Below are positions 33,379 to 42,677 of a stretch of DNA of 64,000 nucleotides, in pieces. The DNA is from Bosea sp. 685 (GTDB taxonomy: Bacteria > Pseudomonadota > Alphaproteobacteria > Rhizobiales > Beijerinckiaceae): contig NZ_CP134779.1 of assembly GCF_031884435.1 (NCBI RefSeq), positions 806,001-870,000 on the forward strand. Reading direction: 5' to 3'. The notes under the pieces were generated by a model. The model had not been told where the DNA came from. It searched no databases and saw only the letters and a program-made list of their open reading frames with translations. Positions within the stretch are counted from its first letter, which is position 1, and every line of letters starts with the position of its first letter. The position numbers were made by a program, and so were the translations under genes.

Positions 33379-34256
33379 CGGCCGTGCTCCAGGCTCAGCA
33401 GCGCATGGCGCAGGCGCTCGGTGCCGTAGTCGATCAGCATCACGGTGACGATGATCAGCAGCAGGATGGCGCTGATGTCGGTGAAGTAGAATTTGCGGAT
33501 GGCCTCGATCAGGTCCTGGCCGATGCCGCCGGCACCGACGAAGCCCATGATCGAGGCGCCGCGGACATTGATCTCGAAGCGCAGCAGCGAATAGCTCGCG
33601 AAATTGGAGAGGACTTGCGGCACCACGGCAAAGCGGATGATCTGCCACCAGCCGGCGCCTGTCGCGGTCATGCCGTCGACTGGCTTCATGTCGATGTTCT
33701 CGACCACTTCGGAGAACAGCTTGCCCATGGCGCCCATGGTGTGGATCGCGATGGCGAGCATGCCGGGCAGCGGTCCAAGACCGAAGGCGATGACGAAGAT
33801 CAGCGCGAAGACGATCTCGGGGACGGTGCGGGAGAATTCGAGGAAACGGCGGGTTGCGAAGCGCAGCCAGCTCGATCTGCCGAGATTGGCGGCGGCGGCG
33901 AAGCAGAGCAGGAAGCCGCCGAGCGTACCCAGGATCGTGCCGGTATAAGCGATCAGGATGGTCTGCCAGAGCAGCTTGAGCCAGCCTTTGATGCCCCAGA
34001 ACCATTCGGCCATGTCGGAGCCGAGCGTCGCCCAGCGCAAGGTCGGCATGGTCTCAAGAATGTATTTCGGGAAGCGCCAGGCGTTCTCGACGAACTTGCC
34101 GGGGTCGACCTCGGAGCCGAGCGCCGCGAGCCAGACGCAGACGAGGAAGATCACAGCGCCGATCAGCGTCTGCCGGCGCTTCGCCGACATGGCGCGGCGA
34201 TAGCTCTCGACATGGCCGCTGATCACGGGGTCGTTGCGGTCGATCGCGAGGGTCAT
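33375..34256 (-). CDS. phnE: Phosphonate ABC transporter permease PhnE, first copy
   Basis: 293 residues, about six membrane helices; EVVENIDMKPVDGMTATGAGWWQIIRFAVVPQVLS is the EAA loop that contacts PhnC, and GFVGAGGIGQDLIEA follows. The two phnE genes form a heteromeric permease, a common arrangement in alphaproteobacteria. Separated from phnD by a palindromic repeat. Confidence 0.95.
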   Translation of the reverse strand: MTLAIDRNDPVISGHVESYRRAMSAKRRQTLIGAVIFLVCVWLAALGSEVDPGKFVENAWRFPKYILETMPTLRWATLGSDMAEWFWGIKGWLKLLWQTILIAYTGTILGTLGGFLLCFAAAANLGRSSWLRFATRRFLEFSRTVPEIVFALIFVIAFGLGPLPGMLAIAIHTMGAMGKLFSEVVENIDMKPVDGMTATGAGWWQIIRFAVVPQVLSNFASYSLLRFEINVRGASIMGFVGAGGIGQDLIEAIRKFYFTDISAILLLIIVTVMLIDYGTERLRHALLSLEHGR

Positions 34257-34282
34257 GAACGCGGTCCGTCAGGGGAGGAGGC

Positions 34283-34357
34283 GTCATTCTCGGGCCGCGC
34301 TTTGCGCGGACCCGAGAACCTCGTTGAAGAGATGCCCGGGTCAGGCCCGAGCATGAC
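34283..34357. repeat. GTCATTCTCGGGC-type palindrome between phnD and phnE
   Basis: GTCATTCTCGGGC ... GCCCGAGCATGAC ends with inner CGGGCC/GCGC pairings. It may attenuate read-through from the abundant binding-protein gene phnD into the permeases. Confidence 0.75.
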
Positions 34358-34366
34358 GTGCTGCGC

Positions 34367-35284
34367 TTAAGAGGACTTCTTCTTGCGGAGCGCGTCGACG
34401 AACTTGTTCAGCTCGATGATCGGGTCGTAGGCCTTGTTGTCGACGGCGACGAGCGGGCCCTGCTTGCCTTCATAGATCTTGTCGAAGGCGACCTTGTCCT
34501 TGGTGGCGAGGTTCAGCACCGCGTCGCGGATCGAGGCCTTGAGCGGCTCCGGCAGCTCCGAGAGATAGGCCATCGGCGAGTTCACGATCTGCGCCGACTT
34601 GTAGATGATCCGGAAATCCTCGGCCTTGACCATGTTCTTGCGGGCCATACGCAGGAGATTCGATTCCTGCTCGTCGTTCCACCAGTTGGCGGCGACGTCG
34701 ACAGTGCCCTGGCCGAGCGCGATCACGGCGTTCTCATGGCTGCCGGTGTAGACGACCTTGGAGAAATAGGTCTCGGGCTCGATCTTCATGCCGTCGAGCG
34801 CGAAGCGCGGCACGTTGTTACCGGAGGTCGAGTTGGGGTCGACCAGGCCGAGATTCTTGCCCTTGAGGTCGGCGATCGTCTGATAGGGCGAATCCTTCTT
34901 CACGTAGAAGACCGAGTAGTAGCCCTTGGTGCCGTCGAGATTGGTCTCGATCGCGAAGGCGTCGATCTTGGCGCCGGTCATCAGCGCGCGGGCGAAGGAG
35001 GAGGGGCCGTACATGCCGATATGGATATTGCCGGCGCGCTGGCCTTCGATCAGGGCGGCATAGTCGCTGGCGATGCGCAGCGTGACCTTGGTGCCGAGCT
35101 CCTTGGCGAGATAGTTGACGAAGGGGGTGTAGCGTTCGACGACGCCCGACGCGTTCTCGGCCGGGATGATGGCGAAGATGATCTCGGGATATTTCGCCTT
35201 CCAATCCTGGGCGAAGGCGGGGGCGGCGAGCGAGGCGGCGAAGGCCGCGGTCGCGAGGGTGAGCGTATGACGACGGGTCAGCAT
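34367..35284 (-). CDS. phnD: Phosphonate ABC transporter substrate-binding protein
   Basis: 305 residues. Signal peptide (MLTRRHTLTLATAAFAASLAAP, cleavage after AFA-Q) with a twin-arginine-like start; then IIFAIIPAENASGVVERYTP, IASDYAALIEGQRAGNIHIGMYGP and LVDPNSTSGNNVPRF, the ligand-binding segments of PhnD. Periplasmic. The start is fixed by the signal peptide and by GGAG upstream; the upstream frame is not coding. Confidence 0.96.
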   Translation of the reverse strand: MLTRRHTLTLATAAFAASLAAPAFAQDWKAKYPEIIFAIIPAENASGVVERYTPFVNYLAKELGTKVTLRIASDYAALIEGQRAGNIHIGMYGPSSFARALMTGAKIDAFAIETNLDGTKGYYSVFYVKKDSPYQTIADLKGKNLGLVDPNSTSGNNVPRFALDGMKIEPETYFSKVVYTGSHENAVIALGQGTVDVAANWWNDEQESNLLRMARKNMVKAEDFRIIYKSAQIVNSPMAYLSELPEPLKASIRDAVLNLATKDKVAFDKIYEGKQGPLVAVDNKAYDPIIELNKFVDALRKKKSS

Positions 35285-35351
35285 GGTGAGCTCCTGTTGC
35301 TGTCGGTTTGATGCGTTTTCTGGGCGGGCGTTCCCGACTGGGCTGGCCCGG

Positions 35352-36170
35352 TCAGGCGACGTTCTGCTTGGCGCGCTGGGCCTCGGACACCGCGATGGCG
35401 TCGAGCGCATCGAGCGCTTCGGCGCCGGCATCCTTGGCCTCGATGCCGTAGAGCTCGGCCGCGATCTCGGTGGTCAGCGCATGGGGCGGGCCGTCGAAGA
35501 CGACCTTGCCGGCGGCCATGCCGATCAGGCGGTCGCAATATTTCGAGGCGATGTCGAGATGGTGCAGATTGCAGACGACGGTGATGCCGTCCTCGCGATT
35601 GATGCGGAACAGCGCATCCATCACGACCTGGGTGTTGCGCGGATCGAGCGAGGCGATCGGCTCGTCGGCGAGGATGACCTTGGGCTCCTGTACGAGGGCA
35701 CGCGCGATGGCGACGCGCTGCTGCTGTCCGCCCGACAGCGTCTCGGCGCGCTGGGCGAGCAGATGGCCCATATCGAGCCGCTCCAGCGCGGCGATGGCGC
35801 GGATCTTGTCGTCCTGCGAGAAGCTCTTGACCAGGGTCAGGGCCACTGAGCGATGGTTCAGCCGGCCGAGCAGGACATTGGTCAGCACGTCGAGACGGCC
35901 GACGAGATTGAACTGCTGGAAGATCATCGCCGTGTCGCGGCGCCAGGCGCGAAGGCTCGCGCCCTTGAGCGCGGTCACGTCGCGCTCCTCGCAGACGATG
36001 CTGCCGCTGGTCGCGTCGGCGAGGCGGTTGAGCATGCGCAGCAGCGTCGACTTGCCGGCGCCGGAGCGCCCGATGACGCCGACCATCTCGCCCTTGGGGA
36101 TGGACAGCGTGACGTTGTCGACGGCGTTCTTGTCGCCGAAGCGTTTGGTCAGGCCTTCGATCCGAAGCAT
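35352..36170 (-). CDS. phnC: Phosphonate ABC transporter ATP-binding protein
   Basis: 272 residues. Walker [10 protein letters not shown], signature [16 protein letters not shown], Walker [14 protein letters not shown], and the PhnC-typical [17 protein letters not shown] after the Q-loop. Powers phosphonate import by PhnDE. First gene of the phnCDEE unit; the ATG at 36170 is about 100 bases below the Pho box. Confidence 0.96.
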   Translation of the reverse strand: MLRIEGLTKRFGDKNAVDNVTLSIPKGEMVGVIGRSGAGKSTLLRMLNRLADATSGSIVCEERDVTALKGASLRAWRRDTAMIFQQFNLVGRLDVLTNVLLGRLNHRSVALTLVKSFSQDDKIRAIAALERLDMGHLLAQRAETLSGGQQQRVAIARALVQEPKVILADEPIASLDPRNTQVVMDALFRINREDGITVVCNLHHLDIASKYCDRLIGMAAGKVVFDGPPHALTTEIAAELYGIEAKDAGAEALDALDAIAVSEAQRAKQNVA

Positions 36171-36269
36171 GCCGAATTCCGTTCGTCGGCCAAGCGCGAC
36201 ATCGCCCGGAGCGGCCGAGGGCCGTCCGGGGTCGCGCTTTCGAACGGGATGATCAGCTAGCCAGCGCAG

Positions 36270-36287
36270 ATGACAGGGCGGTGACAG
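36270..36287 (-). promoter_or_regulatory. Pho box upstream of phnC
   Basis: On the minus strand CTGTCAC-CGCC-CTGTCAT: two 7-bp direct repeats with a 4-base spacer (11-bp period), a near-perfect match to the PhoB consensus CTGTCAT-N4-CTGTCAT. About 100 bases upstream of phnC. Confidence 0.88.
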
Positions 36288-36316
36288 GAGGGGAGGGCTA
36301 TGCACAGAGCTCTGTT

Positions 36317-36840
36317 TCAGAGCCAGGTGCCAGGTTCCCGCACGCCGTCGGCTTGAGGTTCGTAGATCGCGACATAGCGTCCTTCGATCAGGATGCGTGC
36401 GGTCTGACTGAGCTCCGGCCGCGGCGCGCCGATACCGGGTTGCTCGGCTGCCAGCGCAATCTTCGCGACGATACGGCGGATGACACCGTCGGCCGCGGTC
36501 ACGTTGTCGGCCGCGATCGCGAACCAGATATCTTCTAGAGGCTGTTATGGACTCTGGGGGTGATTTGACGCTGGCGATTTTGCGCGAATGCCAGGAGTTC
36601 GAGGACGCAAGCCTTCCGGCTTGCTACGAAGAACGACGCCGCAGTCGCGCAAAAGCGCCGCGCCTTTCGGGTGAGGTGAAAACGGCGGAGCTGCAGCGTC
36701 GCATCGCTTGCCGATACGGACGTATCGGCGGCGCAATGCTCCTCCCATCTCCGCCGTTTTGACCTCATCAAGTCGCCCCCAGAGTCCATAACAGCCTCTG
36801 GGTCTTGCTCTGCGCGAGGGGAGTACTCAGCCTCGGCCAC
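36317..36840 (-). pseudogene. parE: ParE/RelE-type toxin interrupted by a MITE-like element
   Basis: N-terminal 13 codons at 36840-36802 from a GTG overlapping the parD stop (MAEAEYSPRAEQD), then the 259-bp element, then 73 codons at 36538-36317 ([12 protein letters not shown] ... [23 protein letters not shown]). Joining the pieces through one CTAG restores an 86-residue ParE toxin with the usual order of helices and strands and the late arginine/tyrosine region. As it stands the toxin frame is broken by the insertion. Confidence 0.87.
36539..36797. mobile_element. 259-bp MITE-like element inside parE
   Basis: Terminal inverted repeats begin AGGCTGTTATGGACTCTGGGGG and are identical for 22 bases, then continue imperfectly to about 35. 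Flanks are CTAG (36535-36538) and CTGG (36798-36801), i.e. a 4-bp target duplication with one later change. A second inner inverted pair lies at 36672-36689 and 36750-36767. No transposase gene fits inside. The AGGCTGTT ends and CTAG target suggest mobilisation by an IS5-superfamily (IS427-like) transposase. Confidence 0.85.
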
Positions 36841-37108
36841 GTCCGGCCGCCTTGGCCTTGAAGCCTGTGAGCAAAGCTTCGACATCGAGCTTGCGGCCTG
36901 GCCCGCTCGCCAAGCCTTCCTCATAGGCCTGTTTCAATCTGGCGATGTCGAGCGAGCGTAGCTCTTCCTGCCGCTCCCAGAGCCGCAAGGCTTCCCGAAT
37001 GACCTCGCTGTTGGACGCGTAGTTCCCGGATTCGACCGCGCCCTGAACGCGCTCGACCTGTTGCGGAGACAGCGAAATGGTCAAAGTTCGCATGGTCTGA
37101 TGTTTCAT
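36827..37108 (-). CDS. parD: ParD-like ribbon-helix-helix antitoxin
   Basis: 93 residues. RTLTISLSPQQVERVQGAVESGNYASNSEVIREALRLWE is the ribbon-helix-helix DNA-binding unit of ParD/CopG antitoxins (about 6-45); the tail (DIARLKQAYEEGLASGPGRK) binds the toxin. It represses its own operon and neutralises ParE. The toxin partner next to it is disrupted, so it is an orphan antitoxin unless it acts on another ParE. A later ATG at 37093 is possible. Confidence 0.9.
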   Translation of the reverse strand: MKHQTMRTLTISLSPQQVERVQGAVESGNYASNSEVIREALRLWERQEELRSLDIARLKQAYEEGLASGPGRKLDVEALLTGFKAKAAGRGRG

Positions 37109-37123
37109 TCGGTAACGATAATA

Positions 37124-37150
37124 CTAAGCGAAACTAACAACAACGCTTAG
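37124..37150. promoter_or_regulatory. Inverted repeat in the parD promoter
   Basis: CTAAGCG at 37124-37130 and CGCTTAG at 37144-37150, perfect arms with a 13-base gap, overlapping an AT-rich TAGTATTAT (-10-like, minus strand). A likely autoregulatory operator for ParD. Confidence 0.5.
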
Positions 37151-37168
37151 GAGAAAGGCGAAGAGGTC

Positions 37169-37639
37169 TTACAATCCCAAGCCCGTCAGCCCTGGATGAT
37201 CCGTCGGCCTGATCCGCCCCTCCCAGAGGAACTTGCGGTCGCTTTCCTCGATCTGCACATCGTTGATGCTGGCCTCACGCCGGCGCATCAAGCCGTTCTC
37301 ATCGAACTCCCATTGCTCGTTGCCATGCGAACGGAACCAGTTTCCGGCATCGTCATGGTGCTCATAGGCGAAGCGCACGGCAATGCGGTCGTTGTGGAAA
37401 GCCCAGACCTCCTTGATCAGGCGGTACGCGATCTCCTTGGCCCATTTGCGTTGGAGGAAGGCGACGATCGCCTCGCGGCCCGAGAAGAACTCGGCCCGGT
37501 TTCGCCAGCGACTGTCCTGGGTATAGGCGAGGGAGACGCGCTGCGGGTCGAGCGAGTTCCAGGCGTCTTCGGCCATGCGGGCCTTCTGGGCGGCCGTCTC
37601 GGCCGTGAAGGGTGGCAAGGGCGGGCGTTGCTGCGACAT
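37169..37639 (-). CDS. NTF2-like protein (DUF1348)
   Basis: 156 residues from [16 protein letters not shown]. Sequence pieces [36 protein letters not shown] and [34 protein letters not shown] fit the DUF1348 branch of the SnoaL/NTF2 fold, small cone-shaped proteins that may bind or isomerise a small molecule. No substrate is known. The ATG at 37639 is preceded by GGAGGAG. It lies next to, and on the same strand as, the TetR regulator at 37716 and may be controlled with it. Confidence 0.9.
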   Translation of the reverse strand: MSQQRPPLPPFTAETAAQKARMAEDAWNSLDPQRVSLAYTQDSRWRNRAEFFSGREAIVAFLQRKWAKEIAYRLIKEVWAFHNDRIAVRFAYEHHDDAGNWFRSHGNEQWEFDENGLMRRREASINDVQIEESDRKFLWEGRIRPTDHPGLTGLGL

Positions 37640-37715
37640 CTCGGCTCCTCCGGTGAAGAGCCGATCAGAGGTGGAAACCGCAGCCCGCGCAATCTCCTTG
37701 AAAAGCGGGCTCCGC

Positions 37716-38408
37716 TCAGGCCGGCGCGACACCGCGCAGGAGCATCTCGACGCAGGAGCGGACATAGGCCTTGCGCTCGCTGGCGGGGATGGCGGGCATG
37801 CCGAGCAGCCCGCGAACCTGGTGGAAGCCGCGCAACATGCCGATGAACTGCTCGGCCATGCGCCTTGCCTGCGCATTGGAGATGGGATGCGTCAATCCGT
37901 CACGCAGTTGTGATCGCTGCACCAGCAGGGCCGCGAGGTCGCTGATCATGCGCTCGACGCCGGCCTCATAGGCGGTCCGTCCGAGGTCTGGAAAGCGCGC
38001 GGCCGCGCTCAGCACCAGCCGGTGCAGATCGAGCGCCGCGGGGTGCAGCATCGTCGCCAGCGTATCCTCGCCGAGACGGGTCAGGATGCTCGCCAGATCA
38101 GCGCCGGCCTTGCGCGGCTTACGCAGCGGAATCGTCAGCTTTTCAGTGAGTTCGGCACAGATCGCACGGAACAGCGCCTGCTTGTCGGTGAAGTGGCTGT
38201 AGATGGTCTGCTTGGAGACGCCGGCGCGATGGGCGATCTGGTCGAGGCTGGCGCGCTCGAAGCCTTCGGCCAGGAACATCTCGGCTGCGGCCTTGGTGAT
38301 GGCGCTGTGCTTGTCGGGCCGCGACAGCTCGGCAGGCATGCGCACATAATCCTGCGCATCCGTCGGCGTGGACCGGAGAGAGTTGGCCTCAGACATGCTT
38401 CCGCCCAT
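37716..38408 (-). CDS. TetR family regulator of the adjacent RND efflux pump
   Basis: 230 residues. [47 protein letters not shown] (about 37-80); the C-terminal domain is of the AefR-like type ([20 protein letters not shown]). Divergent from the RND adaptor gene; a perfect 9-bp operator palindrome lies between them (38422-38440). Probably represses the pump and itself. Start options at 38408 and 38396. Confidence 0.92.
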   Translation of the reverse strand: MGGSMSEANSLRSTPTDAQDYVRMPAELSRPDKHSAITKAAAEMFLAEGFERASLDQIAHRAGVSKQTIYSHFTDKQALFRAICAELTEKLTIPLRKPRKAGADLASILTRLGEDTLATMLHPAALDLHRLVLSAAARFPDLGRTAYEAGVERMISDLAALLVQRSQLRDGLTHPISNAQARRMAEQFIGMLRGFHQVRGLLGMPAIPASERKAYVRSCVEMLLRGVAPA

Positions 38409-38421
38409 AAAGGCCCTTATC

Positions 38422-38440
38422 AGACTGGACCGTCCAGTCT
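38422..38440. promoter_or_regulatory. TetR operator in front of the RND genes
   Basis: AGACTGGAC-C-GTCCAGTCT: perfect 9-bp arms with a 1-base centre, 13 bases from the regulator start and 34 bases from the adaptor start. Confidence 0.8.
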
Positions 38441-38474
38441 AGGTTAGTGCCGCGATCCCGGAGCGTCCAGTGTC

Positions 38475-39590
38475 ATGAAGCGGTTTGTCCTACTCATCCT
38501 GATCGCCGGTCTGGCGGGTGGCGGCTATTATGGCTACCGCAGCTATCAGGCCAGCCTGCAGCCGTCGCAGGCGCGTGCGGCCGCCCCGCCGCCGGCCGGC
38601 GTGCCGGTCGAGATCGGTAAGATCGAGGTTACGACCGTCTATGAGGAGGTCGAGGCCCTGGGCACGCTCGCCGCCGACGAATCGGTGGTGATCGCGCCCG
38701 AGATCGCCGGCCGCGTCATCGCGCTCGGCTTCAAGGAAGGCGAGCGCGTCCAGAAGGGCCAAGAGCTGGTCAAGCTCGACACGGCCATCCTCGATGCCGA
38801 ACTCAAGCAATTGCAGGCGGATCTGAGCCTGGCGCGCGACACCTTCCAGCGTAACCAGTCACTGGTCCAGCGTGGCGCCGGCACGCAGGTCGCGCTCGAA
38901 CAGGCGACCGCCCAACTCGCCTCCAACGAGGCCCGCGTCCAGCTCTCCCAGGCCAAGCTGGCGCAGTCGACCCTGACCGCGCCGTTCCATGGCGTCGTCG
39001 GCCTGCGCTCGGTCAGCGTCGGCGACTATGTTTCTGTCGGCAAGCAATTGATCACCCTGACCAATATCGACCCGATCAAGGTCGATTTCCGCGTGCCCGA
39101 GATTTTCCTCGCCCGGGTCAAGGTCGGCCAAACCATTCAGGTGAAGCTCGACGCCGTGCCGGGACGAGACTTTGCCGGCAAGATCTTCGCGATCGATCCG
39201 GTGGTCGACGTCAATGGCCGTGCCATCCGCCTGCGCGCCACGATCCCCAATGCCGATCTCTTGCTGAAGCCGGGCCTCTTTGCCCGCATCGTCATCGTCA
39301 TCGACCAGCGCGAGAACGCCCTGATCATCCCCGAGACCGCCGTGGTGCCCGACGGCGTCGGCAAGATCGTCTACATCGTCGAGAACGGCAAGGCCAAGCG
39401 CGTCTCGGTCGAGCTCGGCAAGAGACTGCCGGGCAAGGTCGAGATCGTGAAGGGGCTGACCCCCCAGATGCAGCTCGTCAGCGCCGGGCAGATGCGCCTG
39501 CGTGACGGCGCGACGGTGGCGATCAAGAACGCCCAACCGGCGTTACAGACCAGTGCGGCCGAAACCGCCCCAGTGAGCGCGCTGCGATGA
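38475..39590 (+). CDS. RND efflux periplasmic adaptor (membrane fusion protein)
   Basis: 371 residues. N-terminal membrane segment (FVLLILIAGLAGGGYYGY), then barrel-sandwich halves (ESVVIAPEIAGRVIALGFKEGERVQKGQELVKLD and APFHGVVGLRSVSVGDYVSVGKQLITL) around a short coiled coil (about 105-160), then beta-barrel. Links the inner-membrane pump to an outer-membrane channel. Overlaps the permease gene by 4 bp (ATGA). No outer-membrane TolC-type gene is adjacent. Confidence 0.95.
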   Translation: MKRFVLLILIAGLAGGGYYGYRSYQASLQPSQARAAAPPPAGVPVEIGKIEVTTVYEEVEALGTLAADESVVIAPEIAGRVIALGFKEGERVQKGQELVKLDTAILDAELKQLQADLSLARDTFQRNQSLVQRGAGTQVALEQATAQLASNEARVQLSQAKLAQSTLTAPFHGVVGLRSVSVGDYVSVGKQLITLTNIDPIKVDFRVPEIFLARVKVGQTIQVKLDAVPGRDFAGKIFAIDPVVDVNGRAIRLRATIPNADLLLKPGLFARIVIVIDQRENALIIPETAVVPDGVGKIVYIVENGKAKRVSVELGKRLPGKVEIVKGLTPQMQLVSAGQMRLRDGATVAIKNAQPALQTSAAETAPVSALR

Positions 39591-42500
39591 GCCTGTTCGA
39601 GCTCTTCGTCCGCCGGCCCGTCCTCTCGACGGTCCTGAGCCTGCTCGTCATCCTGATCGGCGTCGTCTCCTATACGCGCCTGACGGTGCGCGAATATCCC
39701 AATATCGACGAGCCGATCGTCTCGGTGCGCACGACCTATACCGGCGCCTCGGCCGAGATCATCGAGACGCAGGTCACGCAGATCCTGGAGAACTCGATCG
39801 CCGGCATCGAGGGCATCGAAATCATCTCCTCGACCAGCCGGCAGGAGAGCAGCAACATCTCGGTGCGCTTCCGCCCGGATGTCGATCCCGATGTCGCCGC
39901 CTCCGATGTGCGCGACCGCGTCAGCCGCGTGCGCGGCCGCATGCCCACCGAGATCGACGAGCCGATCATCGCCAAGGTCGAGGCCGACGCCCAGCCGATC
40001 ATGTATCTCTCGCTGATCAGCTCGCGCCACAACCCGCTCGAACTGACCGATTTCGCCGACCGCTTCATCACCGACCGCGTCCAGAATATCACCGGCGTCG
40101 CCGAGGTCCGCATCCAGGGCGAGCGCCGCTACGCCATGCGAATCTGGCTCGATCGCGCCCGAATGGCGGCCTACGCCATCACCGTGCAGGAAATCGAGGC
40201 GGCGCTGCGGGCGCAGAATGTTGAGATCCCGTCCGGCCGCATCGAGAGCAACCATCGCGAATTCACGGTGCTCTCGCAGACCAGCCTGACGACGCCCGAG
40301 CAGTTCGAGCAGATCGTCGTCAAGGACGCCAACGGCTTCCCGGTCAAGCTGCGCGATGTCGCCAAGGTCGAGCTCGGCGCGCTGGCCGAGCGCAACGCCG
40401 CCTGGTTCTCCGGCAAGGCCTCGGTCACGATCGGCATCGTCAAGCAGGCGACGGCGAACCCGCTCGACGTTTCGGCCGGCATCCGCGCCGCTCTGCCCGA
40501 GATCATCGACGATCTGCCCGACGGCATGGGGATCGAGACCTCCTACGACACCTCGATCTTCATCGACCGCTCGATCGAGGCGGTCTATCGGACGGTCGGC
40601 GAGGCGGTTCTCCTCGTCGTGCTGATCATCTTCCTGTTCCTGCGCTCGGCGCGCGCGACGCTGATCCCACTGGTCACGATTCCGGTTTCGCTGATCGGCT
40701 CCTTTGCGCTGATGTATGCCTTCGGCTTCACCGTGAACACGCTGACGCTGCTCTCGATGGTGCTCGCCATCGGCCTCGTCGTCGACGACGCCATCGTCGT
40801 GCTGGAGAATGTCCACCGTCATATCGAGGACGGCATGGAGGCCAACAAGGCGGCGGTGCGCGGCATCAACGAGATCGCCTTCGCCGTTATCGCGATGACG
40901 CTGACGCTGGTCGCGGTCTATGCGCCGATGGCGTTCTCGACCGGGCGCACCGGCAAGCTCTTCGTCGAATTCGCCTTGACGCTGGCTGGCGCCGTTCTGG
41001 TCTCGGGCTTTGTCGCGCTGACGCTGACGCCGATGATGTGCGCCAAGCTGCTCAAGCATGAAAGCTCGCATGGGCGGCTCTACAACCTGCTCGAAGCCGG
41101 GTTCGAGGCGATGTCGCGCGGCTATCGCCGCTCGCTGCGGGCGGCGCTCGCGATACGCCCCGTCATCGTCCTGCTGGCGCTCTGCGTGGCCGGCGGTAGC
41201 TACTACTTCTTCACGCATCTGCGCTCGGAGCTCGCGCCGGTGGAAGATCGCGGCTCGATCACCGCGATCGGCGTGGCGCCCGAAGGCGCGACGCTGGCCT
41301 TCACCGCCGATTACGCGCGCCGCGTCGAAGAGTTCTTCTCCAAGTTGCCGGAGGTGCAGAACTACCTCGTCATTGTCGGGTTTCCCGATGTGACGCGCGC
41401 CATCGCCTTTGCCCGGCTGAAGCCCTGGGAGGAGCGCACGCGCAAGCAGCAGGATATCGTCACCGAAATCAACAAGGGGCTCTCGCAGATCCCCGGCATC
41501 CGGCTCTTTGCGACGAACCCGCCCTCGCTCGGCCAGGGCGGCGCCAACAGCAAGCCGGTCGAGTTCGTGCTGCGCTCGTCGGAGCCTTACGAGCAGATCA
41601 AGGGCTATGTCGACCAGGTTCTGGCGGAGGTCGCGGGTTCGCCGGTGCTGACCAACATCGAATCCAACCTGATCCTCGACAAGCCGCAGCTCAGGGTCTC
41701 GATCGATCGTCAGCGCGCCGCCGATCTCGGGGTCGGCGTCGATGTGATCGGGCGCACCATGGAGACGCTGCTGGGCGGCCGGCAAGTGACGCGCTTCAAC
41801 ATGAATGGCGAGCAATACGACGTCGTCGTCCAGGTCGCGGGTCAGGACCGCAATACGCCCCAGGCGATGCAGTCGATTTATCTGATGGGCCGCAACGGCG
41901 TGACGGTGCAGTTGTCGAGCCTGGTTTCGATCGAGGAGAACGTCGCTCCCAAGGAACTGATCCGCTTCAACCAGCTCCGCTCCGCTACCATCACGGCGGT
42001 GCCGGGGGCGGGCTATTCGCTGGGCGATGCGCTCAGCGTGCTGGAGCAGGCCTCGGCCAAGGTGCTGCCTAAGACGGTGCAGATCGACTATTCCGGCCAG
42101 AGTCGCGAGTTCAAGCAGTCGGGCTCCTCGATCGCGATCGTCTTCCTGCTGGCGCTGGGTTTCATCTATCTGGTGTTGGCGGCGCAGTTCGAGAGCTTCG
42201 TTGATCCGGTGGTGATCATGGTCTCGGTGCCGCTCTCGCTGACGGGCGCGCTCGCAGCCTTGTACTTCACCGGCGGCACCATGAACGTCTACAGCCAGAT
42301 CGGCCTGATCACGCTGGTCGGCCTCATCACCAAGCACGGCATCCTGATCCTCGAATTCACCAACCAATTGCGTGAAGAGGGCAAGGAGACGGTCGATGCT
42401 TTGGTCGAGGCGGCGGAGCTGCGTCTGCGGCCGATCCTGATGACGACGGGCGCGATGGTGCTCGGCGCGCTGCCGCTCGCCTTGGCGCATGGTGCGGGCG

Positions 42501-42664
42501 CGGAAAGCCGCTCGCAGATCGGCTGGGTCATCGTTGGCGGCATGAGTTTCGGCACGCTCTTGACGCTCTATGTGGTGCCGGTGGCCTATACGTACCTGGC
42601 GCGGGCGAAGCGCTCGGTGCACGGGCATGCCGTACACGAGCCGCATCCGGCGCCGGCGGAATAG
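39587..42664 (+). CDS. RND efflux permease (AcrB/MdtB family)
   Basis: 1025 residues, full length for an HAE1-type RND pump with twelve membrane helices and two large periplasmic loops. Proton-relay aspartates in TM4 are in LVVDDAIVVLENVHRH (about residue 405); internal repeats begin SLFELFVRRPVLS and RRSLRAALAIRPVI. It exports hydrophobic compounds; the substrate is unknown. TetR-regulated by context. The antisense strand is open for 1103 codons, an artefact of codon usage. Confidence 0.96.
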   Translation: MSLFELFVRRPVLSTVLSLLVILIGVVSYTRLTVREYPNIDEPIVSVRTTYTGASAEIIETQVTQILENSIAGIEGIEIISSTSRQESSNISVRFRPDVDPDVAASDVRDRVSRVRGRMPTEIDEPIIAKVEADAQPIMYLSLISSRHNPLELTDFADRFITDRVQNITGVAEVRIQGERRYAMRIWLDRARMAAYAITVQEIEAALRAQNVEIPSGRIESNHREFTVLSQTSLTTPEQFEQIVVKDANGFPVKLRDVAKVELGALAERNAAWFSGKASVTIGIVKQATANPLDVSAGIRAALPEIIDDLPDGMGIETSYDTSIFIDRSIEAVYRTVGEAVLLVVLIIFLFLRSARATLIPLVTIPVSLIGSFALMYAFGFTVNTLTLLSMVLAIGLVVDDAIVVLENVHRHIEDGMEANKAAVRGINEIAFAVIAMTLTLVAVYAPMAFSTGRTGKLFVEFALTLAGAVLVSGFVALTLTPMMCAKLLKHESSHGRLYNLLEAGFEAMSRGYRRSLRAALAIRPVIVLLALCVAGGSYYFFTHLRSELAPVEDRGSITAIGVAPEGATLAFTADYARRVEEFFSKLPEVQNYLVIVGFPDVTRAIAFARLKPWEERTRKQQDIVTEINKGLSQIPGIRLFATNPPSLGQGGANSKPVEFVLRSSEPYEQIKGYVDQVLAEVAGSPVLTNIESNLILDKPQLRVSIDRQRAADLGVGVDVIGRTMETLLGGRQVTRFNMNGEQYDVVVQVAGQDRNTPQAMQSIYLMGRNGVTVQLSSLVSIEENVAPKELIRFNQLRSATITAVPGAGYSLGDALSVLEQASAKVLPKTVQIDYSGQSREFKQSGSSIAIVFLLALGFIYLVLAAQFESFVDPVVIMVSVPLSLTGALAALYFTGGTMNVYSQIGLITLVGLITKHGILILEFTNQLREEGKETVDALVEAAELRLRPILMTTGAMVLGALPLALAHGAGAESRSQIGWVIVGGMSFGTLLTLYVVPVAYTYLARAKRSVHGHAVHEPHPAPAE

Positions 42665-42677
42665 TCGGCGCTTCCCC

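Noticed and set aside
36547..36762. 71-codon frame inside the MITE-like element
   Set aside because: No similarity to a transposase or any domain; too short and compositionally like random GC-rich sequence.
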